Shown here in pieces: positions 27,465-34,486 of a stretch of 52,766 nt of DNA. Both the position numbers and the translations under genes were made by a program. The notes under the pieces are model-generated. The model made no database searches and was not told the DNA's origin. It saw nothing but the letters and a program-made list of their open reading frames with translations. The DNA is taken from positions 1 through 52,766 of the forward strand of contig CAKPJX010000009.1 in assembly GCA_934163035.1 (NCBI GenBank), given 5' to 3'. The DNA is from an uncultured Bacilli bacterium. Lineage in GTDB: Bacteria; Bacillota_I; Bacilli_A; RF39; UBA660. Within the stretch, counting starts at the first letter, position 1, and every line of letters begins with the position of its first letter.

Positions 27465-28057
27465 ATGAATAATTGCAACTATAATGATGAATATAACAAA
27501 TGTATTAAGTATTGTTTTATTCAAGGTCAAACTGGTCCTACAGGACCACAAGGTAGGGCCGGAATTCAGGGAGTGCAAGGTGATGTTGGACCTACTGGAC
27601 CTAAGGGTGATAAAGGTGAGCCTGGATCGATGGAACCAGTTTTATATAACGCCTTATCTTTTATAGAAATTCCAGAAACAACCGTTTCTGGGATAGCTAT
27701 AATTGGGACTACAAAAAAGTGCCAAATACAAATGAATATTTTAACATCAGTGGAAGAGAAATTAATATACAAAAGGCTGGAACTTATGAAGTGACTTTAT
27801 GTGGTAGAATATCTGGAGTTACATCAGTTGGTGGTGCATCATTCTATTTATATGATGCTACAGTCAATCAGAAAATAGATGATTTTACTTTTGAATTAAA
27901 AAAAGGCAATATACCTGAAATGAATTTTTCAAAAGTAAATTTATTAGAATTAGCAAATACAACAGAATTACAATTAAAAACAGAGATAGAAGCTGGTACT
28001 ACTAATGATGTAACCTTTTCGGATATAAGTATATTGATTAAAAAATATAATATTTGA
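27465..28057 (+). pseudogene. Collagen-like BclA-type surface/exosporium protein, frameshifted
   Basis: Seen: residues 1-20 are a Cys-rich head (NNCNYNDEYNKCIKYC). About 11 Gly-X-Y triplets follow (GPTGPQGRAGIQGVQ and on). A C-terminal beta-jelly-roll segment with REINIQKAGTYEVTLCGRI and GGASFYLYD matches the BclA/C1q-like fold. The stalk and head are in different frames. One extra A in the A6 run at 27713-27718 joins them as GTTKKVPNTNEYFN, giving 197 residues. Known: such proteins form spore hair-like naps or surface filaments. The AAAGGAGAGGAG site is strong. Frame loss may be real, phase-variable or a sequencing error. Confidence 0.8.
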
Positions 28058-28080
28058 TAGTAGAGATTTATGAGATCCAT

Positions 28081-28134
28081 AAAAAAATCAAGGACAAATG
28101 ATATTAAATTTATTGGTCTTTGATTTTTATTTTA
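28081..28134 (+). terminator. Intrinsic terminator of the collagen-like gene
   Basis: AAAAATCAAGGAC pairs with GGTCTTTGATTTTT across an AT-rich loop and ends in TATTTT. Confidence 0.7.
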
Positions 28135-28205
28135 TAACTATAAATGTAATATAAAGAGGAAATTTCATATCAAATATTTACTATTTCTTTATTGCTTATA
28201 GCGTA

Positions 28206-28589
28206 CTAGTCGATATGCTCTTTCTTTGAATATACTTTAAGCTCTCTCACTTTCTTTTCGGCTGCTATATTCTCTAAGTATTCTAATTGACTATCATTTA
28301 ATGAACTAAATTTAATTTGTGTTCCACTTGGTAATGTTATAATTGGATCTCTTAATAATTCATTGGTAAATCTGTCTTTGTCATTTATTAGGCCACTTAT
28401 ACATCTGTCATAAACGCTTCTTCTAATTAACAATTCTCTTTTCAAAGAGATTATTTCATTTTCTAATTCTATGATTTTTTCACTTTTTTGTCTACTAGAC
28501 ATTTTTCTACTATCAGTTCTTTTTATTGAAGGTGATTCTAATGATTTTCTTACTTCTCCTAAAGTTTTTTCATATAAATTATTGTCCAT
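28206..28589 (-). CDS. Small coiled-coil hypothetical protein
   Basis: The 127-residue soluble protein is not recognised. Residues 1-35 are Ser/Lys/Arg-rich and probably disordered. Residues 36-70 form a coiled coil (KIIELENEIISLKRELLIRR). A compact C-terminal part contains DPIITLPSGTQIKFSSLNDSQLEYLENI. AAGAAAGGAGCTTTATT before ATG 28589 is a good binding site, and the gene stands alone, so it is probably real. Confidence 0.7.
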   Translation of the reverse strand: MDNNLYEKTLGEVRKSLESPSIKRTDSRKMSSRQKSEKIIELENEIISLKRELLIRRSVYDRCISGLINDKDRFTNELLRDPIITLPSGTQIKFSSLNDSQLEYLENIAAEKKVRELKVYSKKEHID

Positions 28590-28670
28590 AATAAAGCTCC
28601 TTTCTTATAATATTTTACTTAAAAATAGAATTAATATTCTTAGTCATTTTTTTAAATTAGTGCAGTTTAA

Positions 28671-28689
28671 AAGTTGCCATTGGCAACTT
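28671..28689 (-). terminator. Intrinsic terminator of the plsC / acyl-CoA synthetase cluster
   Basis: AAGTTGCC (28671-28678) and GGCAACTT (28682-28689) make a perfect eight-pair stem with a three-base loop, followed on the minus strand by TTAAA. Confidence 0.75.
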
Positions 28690-28699
28690 ATTATGATTA

Positions 28700-29362
28700 T
28701 TACTTTTTATTATTTTTGTGACGATTTTTTATTTCTTCTTCAATACTACTATTAGTGGTATTTAAATTCTTTATCATCATAAATTCTATTTCTTTTTCAA
28801 GTCTATTATTAGCTTCTTTTAAATCCATGTCTTTTGGTACTTTAAAACCTTTTCCAAATCTAATGATCAGATTTTTACTATGAAATTTGTAGTCTCCAGT
28901 TAAAGCACTTGGTATTATTGTAGCATTAGTCTTTTGAGCCATTGATACGGCGCCAAATTTGAATGATAATAATAGAGTATCATTTGTTTTATTACGTGTT
29001 CCTTCTGGAAAAAGGCCTATAGCTCCACCGTTTTTTAGAATAGTTATGGCTTTATCTTTGGCGTTAGAATCATGAATACTTCTATTTACAGGGATACAAC
29101 CAACTAGTTTAAAAAACCAAGCAAATTTACCATCAAAGTATTCCTTTTTTGCCATGTAATGAATAGGTCTTTTGGTTGCTATAATAGCTAGGCATTGATC
29201 ATATACATGTTTGTGATTACATACTATGATAATCGGTCCGTTTTTTGGAATAGACTCTTTGTTTTCTATTTTAGGTCTATAATAAACTTTAAATAGAAAG
29301 CGCATTAGTGGAGTTAATATTTTATAGGCAACTTCCCCTTTATTTTTTTTGTGTTTTTTCAT
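28700..29362 (-). CDS. plsC: 1-acyl-sn-glycerol-3-phosphate acyltransferase (copy 1)
   Basis: This membrane-associated acyltransferase makes phosphatidic acid from lysophosphatidic acid. It has 220 residues. The HX4D catalytic motif is in VCNHKHVYDQ (about 50-60) and the phosphate-binding block is GLFPEGTRNKTND (about 138). A hydrophobic anchor precedes it. The start overlaps the end of the acyl-CoA synthetase gene by 23 bases. A second plsC-like gene flanks the synthetase on the other side. Confidence 0.92.
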   Translation of the reverse strand: MKKHKKNKGEVAYKILTPLMRFLFKVYYRPKIENKESIPKNGPIIIVCNHKHVYDQCLAIIATKRPIHYMAKKEYFDGKFAWFFKLVGCIPVNRSIHDSNAKDKAITILKNGGAIGLFPEGTRNKTNDTLLLSFKFGAVSMAQKTNATIIPSALTGDYKFHSKNLIIRFGKGFKVPKDMDLKEANNRLEKEIEFMMIKNLNTTNSSIEEEIKNRHKNNKK

Positions 29363-31118
29363 GTTTTTCCCTTACTCTTTTTCTCTTGTTTTCTTGTTGT
29401 AGTTTTCTAAAATCTACTTTACCTACAATTGTTTTTGGTAGACTTTTTCTAAATTCCCATTCTCTTGGAATAGCATACTTAGCCAAGTTCTTCTGACATA
29501 ATTCTATTAACTCTTCTTTTACTTTCTTTTCTTTATATCCCTTTTTTAATACCACATAGGCCTTTCCAACTTCTATTTTGTATGGATGTGGTACACCTAT
29601 AACTGTACTATCTAATACTCCAGGATGTGTTTCTATAACTTCTTCTATTTGTGCTGGATAAACATTATAACCTGATGTGATAATCATTCTTTTAATTCTT
29701 TGTCGATATGTAATAAAACCATCTTTATCCATTGTACCTATATCACCAGAGTGTAACCATATGTTACCATCTTTATGAAAACGCAATGCATCATTGGTTT
29801 CTTTTTCATTGTTATAATATCCCAACATTACGGTTGGACCACAAATACATATTTCACCATCTTCTCCATATGGTACTTCTTCATCTGTTTCTGGCTTACA
29901 TATTTTTACATATGTTCCTGGCCATGGTATACCAACAGATCCTTCTCTAGATGCATATTTTAAATCGAAACTAACAGCAGCGACTGCTTCTGTCATACCA
30001 AACCCTTGTGTAAAATTAGTTTTAGCACCATGTTCATGTAGAAAATCGTTTATCTTTTTTACTCTGATCTTATTAAAAGAATCTCCGCCTGCTATAACAT
30101 ATTTTAAATTACTTAAGTTTACATTTTTCATTCCCTCATTATTAGTCATTGCTTCAAATAATGTTGGTACTCCAACTAAGACACTTGGTCGATATTTTTT
30201 TAATAGTTTATCAAACTCACCTGGTTTAAATGTTGGAATAAGAACAACTTTGGCGCCTACAGCAAAACCGTCATTTATACTTACTTCTAGTCCAAAGCCA
30301 TGGAATATTGGCATGATTCCCAAAACTACATCTTTGCCATTCAAGTCAGGGAGTGCTCTTTGAGCTTGCATAGTTGCGGCATTAAAATTACCATTTGATA
30401 AAACTATACCTTTTGGTGTTCCTGTGGTACCTCCACTTTGCAGAATAACAGCAGGTGTGTCACGCTTTGTAATCTCATCATATTTATCTTGTTGATATCT
30501 TTCACCATGTTTCATAAAATCTTTCCAGAAAATAAAGCTTTCACTTCTCTCTGGTTTTTCAACTTTATATCCTTGAGTTACTTCATAACCAATTCTAGTA
30601 ATAAATTTCATTGAGTCTTTAGCAGATATTATAATTGTTTTGTAGACATCAGTATCATTAATTATATTTTTTAATTTACTATAAGTTATATCCATTGCTA
30701 CTACCATGACTGTTGAATATTTAACTAGAGCATCTTTTATTTCATTTTCAGATAGCAATGGATGAAGCATATTAGCTACAGCACCTATTTTATTTAAAGC
30801 ATAAAACGATATTAGAGCTTCAGGAATATTAGCTGATAATATACTAACAACGTCTCCTTTTCTAATTCCTTGACTACGAAAAGCCCTAGCACACTGATCT
30901 ATTAAGGCTAAAAATTTCCTATATGTTACTTTTTGACCAAAATATTCAATTGCTATATTGTCCATATGATTTTCCGCACAATCTTTAATAAATTGATATA
31001 TTGATATGTTAGGAACGGTAAAATTCATATCTTTTTTCTTGTAAAATTTTGCCCATGGGGCATCTGGTTTCTTTTTAAACCCTATTAAACTGAAAAAATT
31101 AAAATCTAAAATACTCAT
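29340..31118 (-). CDS. Long-chain acyl-CoA synthetase-like AMP-binding enzyme
   Basis: The 592-residue ANL-superfamily ligase activates carboxylates through an adenylate. Motifs in order: the P-loop ILQSGGTTGTPKGIVLSN at about 230, GFGMTEAVAAVSFDL (A5), LHSGDIGTMDKDGFITYRQRIKRMI (A7/A8) and the C-terminal Lys in LPKTIVGKVDFRKL. N-terminal residues 1-45 may lie at the membrane. Flanked by two plsC genes, it probably supplies activated fatty acids for phospholipid synthesis or salvages exogenous ones. Thioester partner (CoA or ACP) cannot be read from sequence. Confidence 0.9.
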   Translation of the reverse strand: MSILDFNFFSLIGFKKKPDAPWAKFYKKKDMNFTVPNISIYQFIKDCAENHMDNIAIEYFGQKVTYRKFLALIDQCARAFRSQGIRKGDVVSILSANIPEALISFYALNKIGAVANMLHPLLSENEIKDALVKYSTVMVVAMDITYSKLKNIINDTDVYKTIIISAKDSMKFITRIGYEVTQGYKVEKPERSESFIFWKDFMKHGERYQQDKYDEITKRDTPAVILQSGGTTGTPKGIVLSNGNFNAATMQAQRALPDLNGKDVVLGIMPIFHGFGLEVSINDGFAVGAKVVLIPTFKPGEFDKLLKKYRPSVLVGVPTLFEAMTNNEGMKNVNLSNLKYVIAGGDSFNKIRVKKINDFLHEHGAKTNFTQGFGMTEAVAAVSFDLKYASREGSVGIPWPGTYVKICKPETDEEVPYGEDGEICICGPTVMLGYYNNEKETNDALRFHKDGNIWLHSGDIGTMDKDGFITYRQRIKRMIITSGYNVYPAQIEEVIETHPGVLDSTVIGVPHPYKIEVGKAYVVLKKGYKEKKVKEELIELCQKNLAKYAIPREWEFRKSLPKTIVGKVDFRKLQQENKRKRVREKHEKTQKK

Positions 31119-31706
31119 CTAGTTCCTCTTTTCTTTTAATTTATTTTCTATCATTAGCATTAGCTTTTCGTTAGCTTTTGTTAAATCATTCGTATGTGAA
31201 ACTGGTTTATATGGTGATAAAAATTCAATCTCTAAATTCCTACTGAAAGGTCTATATTTTCCTGTAATTACAAATGGTACAATGTAAGAATCTGTATCAT
31301 ATGCCATTTTTACGCTTCCTATTTTAAATGGCAGTATTATATCTTTTGTTCTATTAATTGTTCCTTCTGGAAATATACCAATTACTTTATCATCATTAAG
31401 CGCCGCTTTAGCATTACTCAATGCGTTACTATCATGTATTTTACGATTAACTGGTATAATACCCATGTTTTTAAATATTACTTTCTTTGGGCCTTTCATA
31501 AGTGAGTTTTTGGCTAGAAAGTGAACCACCCTATTAGTTGAACTAATTATTAGGAGACAATCTAGGTTATTTGTATGATTGCCAGCTAATACTACTTTTT
31601 TAGTTGATGGAATATTCTCTAGACCTTTATATTTAGCTCTAAACATATATTTCATAATAAATTTTATGATAGGTCGTACTATTTTATAAAGCAATGGTTC
31701 ATTCAT
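31119..31706 (-). CDS. plsC: 1-acyl-sn-glycerol-3-phosphate acyltransferase (copy 2)
   Basis: The 195-residue acyltransferase has HX4D in AGNHTNNLDCL (about 42-52) and IGIFPEGTINRTKDI (about 112-126). It is shorter than copy 1 and differs throughout, so the pair is old or has different specificity. It stops directly before the acyl-CoA synthetase start, indicating one transcript: kinase-like gene, plsC, synthetase, plsC. The two could act at sn-1 and sn-2 or on different acyl chains. This is inference. Confidence 0.9.
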   Translation of the reverse strand: MNEPLLYKIVRPIIKFIMKYMFRAKYKGLENIPSTKKVVLAGNHTNNLDCLLIISSTNRVVHFLAKNSLMKGPKKVIFKNMGIIPVNRKIHDSNALSNAKAALNDDKVIGIFPEGTINRTKDIILPFKIGSVKMAYDTDSYIVPFVITGKYRPFSRNLEIEFLSPYKPVSHTNDLTKANEKLMLMIENKLKEKRN

Positions 31707-31723
31707 TTTTCCCTCTTTAATAT

Positions 31724-32314
31724 TTATTTCTTATATACAATACCTGCATCACTTAAAACTGGTATCTTTTTTATTAACTTATTATAGGCTTTAGTAAAAT
31801 CATCTGTTGCTATTTTAATCTTATGAATACTTTTATATTTAATATTATCAATTAAGCTTAGATATTCATTTTGCTGATTAATACTATTTTCTTTACTAAA
31901 AGCCTGATATTGATGATGCTGTCTTACTATTCTCTGCTCATAAATGTTAGTATCTTTTAAATATAAAACAACAAAGTATATATTAAAATCTAGATCAGAT
32001 AATTTTCTTAATAGTCTTTTATATACATCGTCAAAATTATAATCTTTATATCCTAGTTTAGCATAGACTTGCTCAGTAAAGAAGGTTCTATCAAAGATTA
32101 AATTTAACTCTGTTTCTTCTAAAGCTTCCATATAGTTTATTAGTCCTAAGTACATGGTTTTATTTTTTTCATAGCCTGTTTTGGTTTTATCTTTTATTCC
32201 ACTTAATCTGTATAGATTAGATCCTGGTAAATTGTCTCTTATAAAGTTTGTCATAGTACTTTTGCCAGATCCTTGTGGACCTTCTATTATTATAATATTA
32301 CCTTTTTTTCTCAT
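31724..32314 (-). CDS. P-loop nucleoside/nucleotide kinase-like protein
   Basis: The 196-residue P-loop NTPase starts with IIIIEGPQGSGKSTMTNFI as Walker A. LIFDRTFFTEQVYAKLGY at about 90-108 resembles the DR(F/S) motif and lid of thymidylate and deoxynucleoside kinases. YEQRIVRQHHQYQAFSKEN may form the lid. It is not a standard Tmk; the closest likeness is to deoxynucleoside kinase / phage-type dNMP kinase proteins. It is the first gene of the cluster with the two plsC genes. Confidence 0.7.
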   Translation of the reverse strand: MRKKGNIIIIEGPQGSGKSTMTNFIRDNLPGSNLYRLSGIKDKTKTGYEKNKTMYLGLINYMEALEETELNLIFDRTFFTEQVYAKLGYKDYNFDDVYKRLLRKLSDLDFNIYFVVLYLKDTNIYEQRIVRQHHQYQAFSKENSINQQNEYLSLIDNIKYKSIHKIKIATDDFTKAYNKLIKKIPVLSDAGIVYKK

Positions 32315-32533
32315 ATCGCATCTCCAATACTATTTTCTATATAAATTATAACATACTTTAATTTATATTTATTATAGATGATAATTTACTTTACGAAATT
32401 TGACTGTTTATTTTCTACTTTATATTATTATACTTATCTTAGTTTGTCGAAAATAGTAATAATTTGTATGACTGTTTTTAGTTATTTTTTAGAACTTTTA
32501 AATTATAATGAAATGGTACTTAAAGGAGGAAAT

Positions 32534-32800
32534 ATGCAGATAAATGAATTATTAGTTGCTGATATTATGAAGGATTTAAAAGATCAAATGATGAGTGTTG
32601 ATATAGAATCTATGTCGGATTATGATCTTGTTAATATAGCCGAATGGGCAAAAAGTACTAAGGAACATGCCGATCTTTTAACTTTAGAAGATGAATTAGT
32701 CGGTTTTACCTATAGTAACCTTGATATTATAATACCAAGAATAAATAAGCAACAAGAAGTAAGAGGTATGACTCTTGTCAAAACTATATATAAGCGTTAA
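32534..32800 (+). CDS. Small hypothetical protein, 88 residues
   Basis: The start at 32534 is set by AAAGGAGG five bases upstream. Upstream codons in the same frame are hydrophobic and AT-rich and are leader, not protein. The acidic, helical product (INELLVADIMKDLKDQMM, then MSDYDLVNIAEWAKSTKEH) is soluble and has no recognised family. It ends just before the convergent DMT transporter gene, with no clear terminator between them. Confidence 0.7.
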   Translation: MQINELLVADIMKDLKDQMMSVDIESMSDYDLVNIAEWAKSTKEHADLLTLEDELVGFTYSNLDIIIPRINKQQEVRGMTLVKTIYKR

Positions 32801-32807
32801 AAATAGC

Positions 32808-33647
32808 TTATCTATTTATAAGAACTATCCCTATTACTATTAATATGATAGCTAGAAAGTCTTTTATTTTAGGCTTTCTTTTTTGTTCTTTGAAGAAAAA
32901 GGCAAAAATAAAGGCGAAAATTATTGTTACTGGCTTAACGTATGAGCTAGTTGTTACAGAAAAACTCGATAGATAATTATAGAGATAAATATATAGATAA
33001 CCAAATGTCTGTTGAATAAATACCCATTTAATTATTTGATTATTTTTTTTATAAGAAGATATACTATAATTTTTACAGAAAATAAGCGTTAAAAATAAGT
33101 TTGATAATAATATATATATGGCATTAGACCAATATTTTAAGATGTAGTACGCTATATAACCTAAGGATAATTCACCAATTATTTTAACAATTATATCTTT
33201 TTGCAGTGTTTTATTCTTTAATTTGATGTCAGCTAGTAAAAAGACCCCTGTTATTGTTAGTACAATAGATAATAAATTCATAGTAGTAAATTTTTTGGTA
33301 CCAATTATAACGTCTATTATGTAAGCAAATATAATACCTGTTGATAAATATGCTAAATTTTCAAATGGGTCTAGATACTTTCCAATACCAGCTACTGCTA
33401 GTTGTTTAAAATACCTTACAAACATCGCTAGAAGCAACAAAAGTATAGGAAGTATATCAATTTTAAATTTTAATCCTATTGTAAAGTAGTTTATTATAAT
33501 AGTAAGGAGAGAAAATGGTATCATAGATAAACACATATAATAAAAATAATCCTTGCGACTTATTCCTTTATTTATTAGATGTTTATCTATATATGTAGCA
33601 ATTGTACTTATAAATCCTGTTAATAAAAGTAAAAATAAATTATTCAT
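32808..33647 (-). CDS. DMT/EamA-family membrane transporter
   Basis: The product is about 279 residues with ten hydrophobic helices in two five-helix halves, the EamA layout. IATYIDKHLINKGISRKDYFYYMC marks the first helix and loop. The last helix pair has SFSVTTSSYVKPVTIIFAFIFAFFFKEQKRK, where an SxxxxKP motif and the closing Phe/Lys-rich loop are typical. Start 33647 is preferred since AGGTGG lies upstream. Substrate is unknown. Confidence 0.8.
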   Translation of the reverse strand: MNNLFLLLLTGFISTIATYIDKHLINKGISRKDYFYYMCLSMIPFSLLTIIINYFTIGLKFKIDILPILLLLLAMFVRYFKQLAVAGIGKYLDPFENLAYLSTGIIFAYIIDVIIGTKKFTTMNLLSIVLTITGVFLLADIKLKNKTLQKDIIVKIIGELSLGYIAYYILKYWSNAIYILLSNLFLTLIFCKNYSISSYKKNNQIIKWVFIQQTFGYLYIYLYNYLSSFSVTTSSYVKPVTIIFAFIFAFFFKEQKRKPKIKDFLAIILIVIGIVLINR

Positions 33648-33760
33648 ATTCCACCTGTTCATATTATATTATTAGTATTACTATATTAATTCTAAAATCG
33701 GCTTTTTATACTGTTATTTTATTATCATTTTATGTATAATTAGTCTAGGAGGATGTAACA

Positions 33761-34261
33761 ATGAAGAAAGAATTAGGGATAGGATTAGTTATTATTGGTA
33801 TAGTAGTTATAGTTAGTGTTGCTGTTGCAGATATTAGAATTCCAGCCGATGAAAGTAGTCAAAATGATAATAATCAGATTGAAAATAATCAAATTGATAA
33901 TAATGCTGAGATATTAGATTGTAGTGAATTAAGTTGTAATAGTACTTATAATGGTAGTAATGAAAAAATTGATTATGTTATTATAGATAATTATGATAAC
34001 TTCTTAAAGTTTAAAAAGAATTATCTAAAAGGATATTCTAAATATGCTAGTACCGTTGATGGATTTAATAAAAGTGATTTTAAGGATAAGAACTTAGCCA
34101 TTTTTAAAAAGTTTAATTGTTCAATTGATAGTGTATCATATAGGAATAACTTGGCTATAATTAGTTATACTCAAACTAAATGTGCATATCTTATGGGTGA
34201 GATTGAAATAGTTAAGGTTAATAAAAAAGCTAATAAAATTCAATTTGTTGAAAATAAGTAG
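33761..34261 (+). CDS. Membrane-anchored extracytoplasmic hypothetical protein
   Basis: The 166-residue protein has an N-terminal hydrophobic anchor (about 5-25), then an Asn/Gln-rich linker with repeated DNNQIENNQIDNN. A small domain with four Cys follows (ILDCSELSC near residue 53, then single Cys near 119 and 141), possibly two disulphides. It is not recognised. AGGAGG lies eight bases upstream of the ATG. A bidirectional terminator follows. Confidence 0.7.
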   Translation: MKKELGIGLVIIGIVVIVSVAVADIRIPADESSQNDNNQIENNQIDNNAEILDCSELSCNSTYNGSNEKIDYVIIDNYDNFLKFKKNYLKGYSKYASTVDGFNKSDFKDKNLAIFKKFNCSIDSVSYRNNLAIISYTQTKCAYLMGEIEIVKVNKKANKIQFVENK

Positions 34262-34404
34262 CTATTTAGCATGTTAGTATACTTAAATGTGTTAATATAA
34301 CTTTATTTTGTTAGTTTTTTTGTGCTAATTACCACTTATTTGTAAGATAAAAGTTTTATAACCAAATCAATATTGTTCTTTATAAAGAAACTTCTTCTTA
34401 TAAA

Positions 34405-34470
34405 CAAAAAAAGATGATACTTGAACCTGAATCAATTTATATCAAGATTCATACCAATATCATCTTTTTA
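34405..34470. terminator. Bidirectional long-stem terminator
   Basis: AAAAAGATGATA and TATCATCTTTTT (34458-34469) pair on the outside, with an inner TGAATC/GATTCA stem. It serves the plus gene ending at 34261 and the minus gene ending at 34487. Confidence 0.8.
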
Positions 34471-34486
34471 TCTTATACAATTTATA

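Noticed and set aside
32378..32533. Upstream extension of the 32534 gene as a membrane segment
   Set aside because: A perfect AAAGGAGG sits just before the ATG at 32534, and the extension has promoter-like AT content.
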